Shown one piece after another: positions 1-4,729 of a stretch of 6,518 bases of DNA. Under the pieces are notes generated by a model. It worked only from the letters and a program-made list of their open reading frames with translations, searched no databases and was not told the DNA's origin. Origin of the DNA: Faecousia sp. (GTDB taxonomy: Bacteria > Bacillota > Clostridia > Oscillospirales > Oscillospiraceae); contig JARHYV010000318.1 of the NCBI GenBank assembly GCA_029258495.1, positions 1 to 6,518 of the forward strand. Reading direction: 5' to 3'. How positions within the stretch are numbered: position 1 is the stretch's first letter; each line of letters opens with the position of its first letter. The translations under genes and the position numbers were made by a program.

Positions 1-76
1 TCGCACCCTTGCCACCCAGGAGTTCTCGCATGGAGCCGTCGCCTTCGGTAAATAGGTAAACATACTTGTGAGCCAT
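1..76 (-). CDS. ppdK: Pyruvate phosphate dikinase, N-terminus only (runs off left edge)
   Basis: Only 25 codons are inside the window: MAHKYVYLFTEG, then DGSMRELLGGKGA. This is the characteristic start of pyruvate phosphate dikinase, where the GGKGA motif opens the N-terminal nucleotide-binding domain. The family interconverts pyruvate, ATP and phosphate with PEP, AMP and pyrophosphate in the cytoplasm; in anaerobes it can serve glycolysis or gluconeogenesis. The start is the ATG at 74-76. It is preceded by AAAGGGG (minus strand, 86-93) about 8 nt upstream, a weaker ribosome binding site than those of its neighbours. The gene has its own promoter and follows the tatD terminator. PEP synthase is a relative with the same N-terminal domain, but the KYVYLFTEG opening favours PPDK. 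The call rests on a short fragment. Confidence 0.82.
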   Translation of the reverse strand, partial: MAHKYVYLFTEGDGSMRELLGGKGA

Positions 77-144
77 AACTAGGATACCCCTTTCACAATA
101 CAGGTGTTTATTTCACCATAAAATTTACATTTTTGGACTAAGAC

Positions 145-173
145 AGTATATCATGCTTTTGGTGAAAATGCAA
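145..173 (-). promoter_or_regulatory. Probable ppdK promoter (extended -10)
   Basis: On the minus strand TATACT (145-150) is preceded by TGA, giving an extended -10 (TGnTATACT). A weak -35, TTGCAT (168-173), lies 17 bp upstream. The predicted start is near 138, which gives a ppdK leader of about 62 nt. The -35 lies inside one arm of the palindrome at 168-192, so a factor bound there could compete with RNA polymerase. Confidence 0.62.
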
Positions 174-192
174 ATAGTATTTGTATTTGCAT
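168..192. repeat. 25-bp palindrome over the ppdK -35 (candidate operator)
   Basis: ATGCAAATA (168-176) and TATTTGCAT (184-192) are perfect 9-bp inverted arms around a 7-bp spacer. The left arm covers the ppdK -35 hexamer. The size and symmetry fit a dimeric transcription factor site. I do not recognise the factor. No U-tract follows on either strand, so it is unlikely to be a terminator. Confidence 0.55.
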
Positions 193-260
193 GAGTAAAA
201 TTGTTCATATAGCACAAAAATGAGGGCGGTGTTTTTTGCAGATGGTCTGGTCATGGGGAC

Positions 261-283
261 AAAAAAACCGCCCGAAGGCGGTT
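261..283 (-). terminator. Intrinsic terminator of the PPTase-tatD unit
   Basis: Read on the minus strand, AACCGCC (277-283) pairs with GGCGGTT (266-272) around a TTCG tetraloop, and a run of T follows (261-265 continuing from the stem). It begins 3 nt after the tatD stop codon. A UUCG-capped GC stem with a U-tract is a textbook strong terminator. It separates tatD from ppdK. Confidence 0.93.
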
Positions 284-286
284 CTT

Positions 287-1048
287 TTACAGACGATACA
301 GTTTTTTCCCGTTTTCTGTGGTGATCTTCTCGACCTCTGCGACGGATATTCCACGGATCTCCGCCAGACGCTCTGCCATTCGGAAAAGCCTGCCGGGATC
401 GTTGCGCTTTCCCCGAAACGGCTCCGGGGACATGTAGGGGCAGTCGGTTTCCAGAACGATGCGCTCAAGGGGAATGGAGGATGCGACCTCCACAGCCCTG
501 CGGGCATTTTTGAAGGTCAGGACTCCGGTAAAGCCGATGTAGTACCCCCTGCGGATCAAAGCCTTTGCCATCTCGGCGGAGCCGGAATAACAGTGGAACA
601 CTCCGGTGACATCCGGAAACTCCTCGATGATGGACATGCCGTCCTCGTGAGCCTCCCGCTCGTGGATGATCACAGGCAGCTCCATCTGCCGTGCCAGCTC
701 CATCTGCATCCGGAAGGCTTTCTTCTGGATCTCTCTGGGGATATCCTCGTAGTGATAATCCAGACCGATCTCGCCGATTGCTTTTACCTTCGGGTTTTGC
801 AGGCACATATTGCGGTATGTTTCGATCAGCTCCTCGTTTACAAGATCGGCAGCATCCGGATGGGAGCCGACGGCTGCATAGATGAAATCGTATTGCTCTG
901 CCAGCTTGATGGCATCGGCTGAGGATTGCAGATCGCACCCGGGATTCATAACAAGGTGGATTCCGGTCTGGGGAAGACCTGCAATGAGTTCGTGACGGTC
1001 TGCATCGAATGCGTCGGCATTCAGATGGGCGTGGGTATCAAAGAGCAT
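287..1048 (-). CDS. tatD: TatD-family metal-dependent hydrolase (DNase)
   Basis: A 253-residue cytoplasmic protein of normal length for the TatD/YabD family, TIM-barrel metallohydrolases with 3'-5' exonuclease or endonuclease activity on DNA. All expected metal ligands are visible: H6 and H8 in FDTHAHLN, E93 in GEIGLDYH, H129 in VIIHER, H152 in FHCYSG and D202 in ETDCPY. The start is the ATG at 1046-1048, preceded by AGGAGG (1055-1060). An in-frame start further upstream (1111) would add 21 residues before the conserved MLFDTHAH opening and is rejected. The first 11 bp overlap the 3' end of the PPTase gene, and the ribosome binding site lies inside that gene, so the two are probably translationally coupled. 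Family membership is very secure. The physiological substrate is not known from sequence, though a DNA-repair role is usual for the family. Confidence 0.95.
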   Translation of the reverse strand: MLFDTHAHLNADAFDADRHELIAGLPQTGIHLVMNPGCDLQSSADAIKLAEQYDFIYAAVGSHPDAADLVNEELIETYRNMCLQNPKVKAIGEIGLDYHYEDIPREIQKKAFRMQMELARQMELPVIIHEREAHEDGMSIIEEFPDVTGVFHCYSGSAEMAKALIRRGYYIGFTGVLTFKNARRAVEVASSIPLERIVLETDCPYMSPEPFRGKRNDPGRLFRMAERLAEIRGISVAEVEKITTENGKKLYRL

Positions 1049-1529
1049 GGTTTGCCTCCTGTTGAATGATTGCGACCAGACAACCGTCGCGGATGCGGAT
1101 CCGGGGGTCATCGGGGGAAAAATCGGTGTGATTGGGGTATCCGCAAAGCCCGGTTCCGGTGTATTTGACCTGAGCCTCCTTCAGTACCCAAAAACGCAGC
1201 AGAGTTTCCCGGGGATCGGAGCAGTGTACAAATCGCTCATATTCCGTGGGAGAGAGGATCTTTTCAGCCAGACGAAGGGAGATGTTTCGGTCTAGCTCCT
1301 CGGCATCGATCCCAACGGGGGAGTCGGAAAGGGCGCAGAACACATGACGGGATGTGTGAGAAATGGAAAAATGAAGGGTTCCGGAGGAAAAACAGGGCTT
1401 TCCCTGAGGGAGAATAGAGATCTGCGGAAGGGGCTGTCCGGTAAGGCTGCGGTACATCTGCTGTAAAAGGCAGCGGCCTGCCTCGTGACCGGATCTGCCG
1501 TTGAGAGGTTGTGATTCAAGGATAAGCAA
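1038..1529 (-). CDS. Sfp-type 4'-phosphopantetheinyl transferase (short form, TTG start)
   Basis: A 163-residue protein that should transfer 4'-phosphopantetheine from CoA to a serine of a carrier protein. Family motifs appear in order: GKPCF (43-47), FSISHT with the conserved His (54-59), GIDAE carrying the Mg-binding Asp75 and Glu77 (73-77), and FWVLKEAQVKYTGTGL (113-128) with catalytic Glu118 and Lys122. It is clearly shorter than Sfp or EntD (about 210-240 residues), lacking much of the N-terminal half, but all catalytic motifs are present. The start is TTG at 1527-1529, supported by a GGAGGTG ribosome binding site. It could activate a polyketide or peptide carrier protein or serve as a second, AcpS-like enzyme; no synthase gene is visible here. 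It follows a terminator closely and overlaps tatD downstream. Confidence 0.9.
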   Translation of the reverse strand: MLILESQPLNGRSGHEAGRCLLQQMYRSLTGQPLPQISILPQGKPCFSSGTLHFSISHTSRHVFCALSDSPVGIDAEELDRNISLRLAEKILSPTEYERFVHCSDPRETLLRFWVLKEAQVKYTGTGLCGYPNHTDFSPDDPRIRIRDGCLVAIIQQEANHAL

Positions 1530-1534
1530 GCTGG

Positions 1535-1541
1535 CACCTCC
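1535..1541 (-). promoter_or_regulatory. Shine-Dalgarno fixing the TTG start of the PPTase
   Basis: GGAGGTG on the minus strand lies 5 nt before TTG (1527-1529). No ATG or GTG in this frame is as well placed, so this site decides the start. It lies only a few nucleotides past the U-tract of the upstream terminator. Confidence 0.85.
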
Positions 1542-1545
1542 GGAT

Positions 1546-1576
1546 AAAAAAAGAGTCGGTCAGAAGACCGACTCTT
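1546..1576 (-). terminator. Intrinsic terminator after the zinc-ribbon gene
   Basis: On the minus strand AAGAGTCGGTC (1566-1576) pairs perfectly with GACCGACTCTT (1551-1561) around a 4-nt TTCT loop, then continues into a T-tract (1546-1552). It lies about 15 nt past the zinc-ribbon stop. The PPTase ribosome binding site begins about 5 nt beyond its tail, so the PPTase-tatD pair needs read-through or a promoter inside the zinc-ribbon gene. Confidence 0.93.
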
Positions 1577-1591
1577 GATTTTGCAACAGAA

Positions 1592-1870
1592 TTAACCGTT
1601 AGCGCGCATCTGAGCGAAGCACTCGCTGCAGTATACGGGACGGTCGGACTTGGGCTGGAAGGGAACCTTTGCCTCACAGCCGCAGCGTGCGCAGGTAGCG
1701 GTGAAGTATTCACGGGGACCACGAGCGTTGTTCTTGCGAGCGTCACGGCAAGCCTTGCAGCGCTGGGGCTCGTTCTGGAAGCCGCGCTCTGCGTAGAATT
1801 CCTGCTCACCAGCGGTGAAAACGAATTCACTGCCGCACTCTTTGCAAACTAAAGTCTTGTCTTCGTACAT
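1592..1870 (-). CDS. Small double zinc-ribbon protein
   Basis: A 92-residue protein with two zinc-binding units. The first is C9-x2-C12 with C38-x2-C41, framing FVFTAGEQEFYAERGFQNEPQRC. The second is C60-x2-C63 with C81-x2-C84, framing KVPFQPKSDRPVYCSECF. This matches a small zinc-ribbon family widespread in Firmicutes and some other bacteria; its function is not established, and nucleic-acid binding is only a guess from the fold and the basic stretch KACRDARKNNARGPR. The start is the ATG at 1868-1870 with AGAGAGGT upstream (minus, 1876-1883). The frame stays open 83 codons further upstream, but that part runs through the predicted promoter and leader and lacks protein-like conservation. The gene is monocistronic between its own promoter and a strong terminator. 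Its long, structured leader suggests post-transcriptional control. Confidence 0.88.
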   Translation of the reverse strand: MYEDKTLVCKECGSEFVFTAGEQEFYAERGFQNEPQRCKACRDARKNNARGPREYFTATCARCGCEAKVPFQPKSDRPVYCSECFAQMRANG

Positions 1871-2057
1871 TGATGTTACCTCTCTTCGGTTGAATGTTTG
1901 CCCCGTGAAAGAACCATTGGATACTGGTATATAACGCGGAGTATGATATTTGCGAACGGAAATGATCCCGTTTACGCTGAACTTACTCTTGCGCGGCGGG
2001 ACAACAGAAGAAAGGGTACCGCATCGGCAGTCAAGAGATCGTGACTTTTGCGTCACT
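1871..2057 (-). promoter_or_regulatory. Long structured 5' leader of the zinc-ribbon gene, candidate cis-regulatory RNA
   Basis: The predicted transcript starts near 2057, leaving about 187 nt before the ATG. Right at the 5' end GTGAC (2052-2056) pairs with GTCAC (2041-2045) around a 6-nt loop. TACCcTTTCTTCtGTTG (minus, 2018-2002) pairs with CAACcGAAGAGAGGTA (minus, 1892-1877): 15 base pairs, one G-U, one bulge and one mismatch. The second strand contains the ribosome binding site. The helix can continue inward with TCCCG (1997-2001) and CGGGG (1901-1905) after an 8-nt bulge. Inside it are further stems: GCG-TA-AACGG/CCGTT-CGC (1952-1977) and ATACT/AGTAT (1921-1944). The fold hides the start region. 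The pairing is seen directly; regulation by temperature, a protein or a ligand is inference. Confidence 0.6.
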
Positions 2058-2063
2058 GTCAGG

Positions 2064-2092
2064 ATTATACACGCATTATACGGATTTGTCAA
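2064..2092 (-). promoter_or_regulatory. Consensus sigma-A promoter of the zinc-ribbon gene
   Basis: On the minus strand a perfect -35 TTGACA (2087-2092) and a perfect -10 TATAAT (2064-2069) are separated by exactly 17 bp. Initiation is expected near A2057. This is the strongest promoter in the window and points to a very highly transcribed small gene. A second TATAAT inside the spacer has no good -35. Confidence 0.9.
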
Positions 2093-2149
2093 TCCTATAT
2101 TCCAAATTTTATGCCACAATGCACAAATTATTCGCGAAAAAAATCCCGA

Positions 2150-3187
2150 TTACAGAGGCATCTGGATCTGCTGCTGACAGGGAAGGTGCAGATGCTCATA
2201 GGCAAGTGGGGTAACGCAGCGTCCGCGGGGTGTGCGTGTCAGGAACCCCAGCTGCATCAGATAGGGTTCATAGACATCCTCCAGTGTTACGGCCTCCTCA
2301 CCGATGGTGGCAGCCAGTGTTTCAAGACCCACAGGGCCGCCGCCGTAATTCTGGATGATCGCCGTAAGCATCCGGCGGTCGATGGAGTCCAGTCCCAGAC
2401 GGTCAACATCCAGCTGCTCCAGAGCCATGTCGGCGGCCTCCTTGGTGATGACACCGTCGGCGCACACCTGTGCAAAATCCCGGACTCGGCGCAGGAAACG
2501 GTTGGCGATACGGGGGGTGCCGCGGCTGCGGGATGCAATCTCATAGGCACCCTGAGGATCGATCTCCATGCCCAGAATGGTGGCGCTGCGGGTGACGATC
2601 CTTGCAAGCTCCTCTGAAGAATAAAGCTCCAGACGCAGGCTGACGCCGAACCGATCCCGAAGGGGAGCCGAGAGCTGTCCGGCTCTGGTGGTGGCACCTA
2701 CCAGTGTGAAATGGGGCAGATCCAGCCGGATGGAGTTGGCACTTGGCCCTTTGCCCACAATAATATCAATGGCAAAATCCTCCATGGCGGGATAGAGGAT
2801 CTCTTCGACCACTCGGTTCAGCCGGTGGATCTCGTCGATGAACAGGACATCGCCTGGGTTCAGGTTGGTGAGCAGTGCAGCAAGATCTCCGGGCTTTTCG
2901 ATGGCAGGGCCGGATGTGACCCGGATGCCGGCACCCATTTCACTGGCGATGATATTGGCGAGGGTGGTCTTGCCCAGACCCGGAGGGCCGTACAGCAGGG
3001 TGTGATCCAAAGACTCTCCTCTGCGGCGGGCAGCCTCCAGATAGATGGAAAGATTGGCCTTTGCCTTTTCCTGTCCGGTGTAGTCTGCCAGAAATTTGGG
3101 GCGCAGTCCCACCTCTGCCGTGTCGGTGGAAAGCTGTGTGGGGGTTATGATGGGAGCCTCCAGCTCCTCGGAAAACTCTAAACTCAT
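2150..3187 (-). CDS. ruvB: Holliday junction branch migration ATPase RuvB
   Basis: A 345-residue AAA+ motor that forms hexameric rings on both sides of a RuvA-bound Holliday junction and pumps DNA to drive branch migration in recombination and repair. Visible motifs are Walker A GPPGLGKTT (67-75), Walker B with the DEIH box (118-121), sensor 1 GATTR (164-168), and the LRDRFG arginine-finger region (176-181). The C-terminal part is the winged-helix DNA-binding domain, with RTPRGR near the end. Length is normal. The start is the ATG at 3185-3187 with GGAGG (3193-3197) 5 nt upstream; a TTG 12 bp further upstream (3199) overlaps that site and is rejected. It is third in the ruvC-ruvA-ruvB operon, 43 bp after ruvA. 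No convincing terminator follows its stop, so read-through into the zinc-ribbon gene is possible. Confidence 0.98.
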   Translation of the reverse strand: MSLEFSEELEAPIITPTQLSTDTAEVGLRPKFLADYTGQEKAKANLSIYLEAARRRGESLDHTLLYGPPGLGKTTLANIIASEMGAGIRVTSGPAIEKPGDLAALLTNLNPGDVLFIDEIHRLNRVVEEILYPAMEDFAIDIIVGKGPSANSIRLDLPHFTLVGATTRAGQLSAPLRDRFGVSLRLELYSSEELARIVTRSATILGMEIDPQGAYEIASRSRGTPRIANRFLRRVRDFAQVCADGVITKEAADMALEQLDVDRLGLDSIDRRMLTAIIQNYGGGPVGLETLAATIGEEAVTLEDVYEPYLMQLGFLTRTPRGRCVTPLAYEHLHLPCQQQIQMPL

Positions 3188-3230
3188 GGGAACCTCCAAG
3201 GTTGCGGATTAGGATGTGAACGGACAGGGA

Positions 3231-3833
3231 TCATCCCTTGATGACCATGGCACGCAGTGCGTAGCGCACCATCTCTTCGGTAGTGGCAGAGGGCGGACAG
3301 CCCTTCAGAGCGGTGGAGATCTCCGCGGCGGAATATCCCAGCTCCTGCAATGCGGCGGATGCCAGAGCGGTGCTGCTGCCGGCAGCCGGAGCGGCATCGG
3401 CTTTGACTCCGGTGAAATCCAGAGTCATATCGGAGCCGCCGACCTTGTCCTTCAGCTCCAGAATGATGCGCTGTGCGATCTTTTTGCCCACACCCTGAGC
3501 GGCTGTGAGCAGCTTTTCGTCGCCGGTCATGACCGCCAGCGTGAAGTTTTGGGGGCCTCCGGCGGAAAGAATGGCTAGGGCTGCCTTGGGGCCGACACCC
3601 GTAACGGAGGTCAGCAGCTCATAGCAGTGCTGCTCCTCTCTGGTGGAAAAACCGAACAGCTCATGGGCATCTTCGCGGATGGACTCGCAGACATAGAGCC
3701 TTGCCTGCTGATTCAGCTTGAGCTGAGCGGCGGTGAATGCAGTGATGCGGCAGCCGTAGCCTACACCGCCGCACTCGATCACGGCGAGCCCCGGCTCCAA
3801 TATGGTGACAGGGCCTGTAACATAATAGATCAT
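3231..3833 (-). CDS. ruvA: Holliday junction recognition protein RuvA
   Basis: A 200-residue protein of normal length that binds four-way junctions as a tetramer and loads RuvB. It has an N-terminal OB-fold domain (about 1-62, MIYYVTGPV and GGVGYGCRIT), two helix-hairpin-helix motifs in domain II (TGVGPKAALAIL near 78-89 and QGVGKKIAQRIILEL near 113-127), an Ala-rich flexible linker (about 140-155), and the C-terminal domain III (LGYSAAEISTAL) that contacts RuvB. The start is the ATG at 3831-3833 with GGAGG (3841-3845) upstream. It lies 18 bp after ruvC, with its ribosome binding site in that short gap, and 43 bp before ruvB. Confidence 0.98.
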   Translation of the reverse strand: MIYYVTGPVTILEPGLAVIECGGVGYGCRITAFTAAQLKLNQQARLYVCESIREDAHELFGFSTREEQHCYELLTSVTGVGPKAALAILSAGGPQNFTLAVMTGDEKLLTAAQGVGKKIAQRIILELKDKVGGSDMTLDFTGVKADAAPAAGSSTALASAALQELGYSAAEISTALKGCPPSATTEEMVRYALRAMVIKG

Positions 3834-3851
3834 GGGGATTCCTCCATGGGA

Positions 3852-4346
3852 TCAGGTTTGGATTCGGGAAAGCAGGGAAGTACTGGATCTTGCGTGGCAC
3901 AGGGCAATGGCAATGGCATCGGCAGCGTCGTCCGGCTTGGGCAGACGCTCCAGACGGAGGATCCGCTTGGTCATGTCCTGCACCTGATGCTTGGTTGCAT
4001 TGCCGTAGCCCACAACGGATTGCTTGACCTGCATGGGCTTGTAGGAAAATACGGGAACTCCTGCCTGACGGATCGCCAGCAGGATGACGCCGCGGCTTTG
4101 GGCGACGCCGATGCCTGTGGTGACATTCTGCCCGAAGAAAAGCTCCTCGATGGCGACGGCATCGGGCTTGGCAAGCTCCAAAAGCTGCCTCATATCTTCA
4201 TAGATCATTTCCAGCCGTGCAGAAAAATCTGCGCCCGGCGGCGTGGTGATGGCACCGTAGCGCACAAGGGTGCAGCTGCCCCGGTGTGCCTCGATCAGAC
4301 CGAAACCGGTGATGCCATACCCGGGGTCAATGCCCAGAATTCTCAT
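3852..4346 (-). CDS. ruvC: Holliday junction resolvase RuvC
   Basis: A 164-residue endonuclease of the RNase H-like fold that cuts Holliday junctions symmetrically as a dimer. The catalytic carboxylates are visible: D7 (GIDPGYGITGFG), E67 (AIEELFFGQN), and D140 and D143 (KPDDAADAIAIALCH). The conserved QSRGV and YGNATKHQVQ segments are present. The start is the ATG at 4344-4346, placed by GAGGTG (4356-4361) and by the conserved MRILGIDPG opening. An in-frame ATG 24 bp upstream (4370) falls inside the predicted -10 and precedes the ribosome binding site, so it is rejected. First gene of the ruvC-ruvA-ruvB operon, divergent from folT. Confidence 0.97.
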   Translation of the reverse strand: MRILGIDPGYGITGFGLIEAHRGSCTLVRYGAITTPPGADFSARLEMIYEDMRQLLELAKPDAVAIEELFFGQNVTTGIGVAQSRGVILLAIRQAGVPVFSYKPMQVKQSVVGYGNATKHQVQDMTKRILRLERLPKPDDAADAIAIALCHARSSTSLLSRIQT

Positions 4347-4368
4347 AAATGGGTTCACCTCGCTGAAC

Positions 4369-4377
4369 ATTGTAGCA
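4369..4377 (-). promoter_or_regulatory. Extended -10 promoter of the ruv operon
   Basis: TGCTACAAT on the minus strand is an extended -10 (TGn plus TACAAT). The best-spaced -35, TAGGAA (4392-4397), is poor. The expected start is near 4362, only about 16 nt before the ruvC ATG and right at the GAGGTG ribosome binding site, so the leader would be minimal. A 16-bp palindrome, GTTCA-N6-TGAAC (4353-4368), abuts it. Confidence 0.55.
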
Positions 4378-4430
4378 CATTTGTTTTGTTTTTCCTAGGG
4401 GAGATTCTGAAAAAAGATGACCGGAAATGC

Positions 4431-4453
4431 AAAAATCCCCATCAGGGGGATTT
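4431..4453 (-). terminator. Terminator-like hairpin between ruvC and folT
   Basis: AAATCCCC (4433-4440) and GGGGATTT (4446-4453) form an 8-bp stem with a 5-nt loop. On the minus strand the stem runs into TTTTT and then GC, as in an intrinsic terminator. On the plus strand the following ATTTACATTTG is a poor U-tract. No minus-strand gene lies upstream of it; only the folT leader does. It might stop antisense transcription into ruvC. The right arm overlaps the folT -35. Confidence 0.5.
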
Positions 4454-4479
4454 ACATTTGCTGCGCAATGGTGTAAGAT
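4451..4479 (+). promoter_or_regulatory. Probable folT promoter
   Basis: TTTACA (4451-4456, five of six matches to TTGACA) and TAAGAT (4474-4479, four of six matches) are separated by 17 bp. The predicted start, near 4486, coincides with the first strand of riboswitch helix P1, which strongly supports the call: transcription would begin exactly with the aptamer. Confidence 0.7.
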
Positions 4480-4483
4480 AGCG

Positions 4484-4585
4484 GCGAACAGAGTAGGATA
4501 TTCCGCGTGAAGTGCCGCCAAAATGGGGAGTTGTCTGGTGGACGAAGGGCTCTGCCCGCGATGGAGCATCCGCACCCGCTGTTGC
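4484..4585 (+). promoter_or_regulatory. Tetrahydrofolate (THF) riboswitch aptamer
   Basis: This matches the THF riboswitch found upstream of folate transport and synthesis genes in Clostridia and Lactobacillales. Conserved blocks occur in order: AGAGTAG (4490-4496), GCGTGAAGTG (4505-4514), GGGGAGTTG in loop 3 (4525-4533), ACGAAGGGC (4542-4550), GCCCGCG (4554-4560) and CCGCT (4576-4580). Helices: P1 AACAG/CTGTT (4487-4491 with 4579-4583, extended by GC/GC), P2 GATATTCC/GGAGCATC (4497-4504 with 4563-4570), P3 CCGCCA/TGGTGG (4515-4520 with 4536-4541), P4 GGGC/GCCC. It sits in front of a folate S-component, as expected, and should lower folT expression when reduced folates are plentiful. Helices were drawn by eye. 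Confidence 0.92.
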
Positions 4586-4694
4586 ATATTGGTGGACAAC
4601 CTCCTGTATGTAGCAACGATACTCGGCTGGGGAATGGAACCGGACTTGTTTCGCATCCGTCTACTCCACTGGTATTTTTTCTGCTATATCGTAA
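4586..4694 (+). other. folT leader linker / expression platform
   Basis: About 110 nt separate the aptamer from the terminator, with no gene. It holds candidate switching strands: GCAAC (4613-4617), complementary to GTTGC at the end of P1; GACAACcTCC (4595-4604), complementary to aptamer loop 3; CTACTC (4661-4666), complementary to the conserved GAGTAG (4491-4496); GGGGA (4629-4633), complementary to the first arm of the terminator; and ACCTCCT (4599-4605), complementary to the folT ribosome binding site. TGGTGGAC (4590-4597) repeats the P3 strand at 4536-4543. A T6 run at 4675-4680 lacks a convincing stem. Confidence 0.5.
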
Positions 4695-4695
4695 C

Positions 4696-4729
4696 TCCCC
4701 GACGGCTTTGGCTGTTTGGGGATTTTTTT
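4696..4729 (+). terminator. Intrinsic terminator in the folT leader
   Basis: TCCCC-GACGGC (4696-4706) pairs with GCTGTT-t-GGGGA (4711-4722) around TTTG with one bulged T and three G-U pairs, followed by T7 (4723-4729). It lies 67 bp before the folT start, downstream of the THF aptamer. This fits transcriptional attenuation by the riboswitch. Confidence 0.88.

Noticed and set aside
236..922. 228-residue plus-strand open frame antisense to tatD
   Set aside because: It runs antisense through all tatD metal-ligand motifs and the tatD terminator, with no ribosome binding site.
1871..2119. Longer zinc-ribbon protein (175 residues) using the upstream in-frame start at 2119
   Set aside because: The extension passes through the consensus promoter and the predicted transcription start, lacks a ribosome binding site, and has no protein-like conservation; the ATG at 1870 has a good Shine-Dalgarno site and precedes the family's usual first residues.
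2093..2149. Terminator after ruvB
   Set aside because: There is a T7 run just past the stop, but only a 4-bp stem (CAGA/TCTG) well before it; not convincing as an intrinsic terminator.
4353..4377. LexA/SOS box upstream of ruvC
   Set aside because: The Gram-positive SOS box is GAAC-N4-GTTC; here the half-sites are in the opposite order (GTTC...GAAC) with longer spacing, so it does not qualify.
4327..4656. Minus-strand open frame across the ruvC-folT intergenic region
   Set aside because: It is antisense to the riboswitch and overlaps the ruvC start in another frame; no recognisable protein or ribosome binding site.
4629..4680. Second terminator ending in the T6 run at 4675-4680
   Set aside because: Only weak, interrupted 5-bp stems can be drawn next to the T-run, far less stable than the hairpin at 4696-4722.
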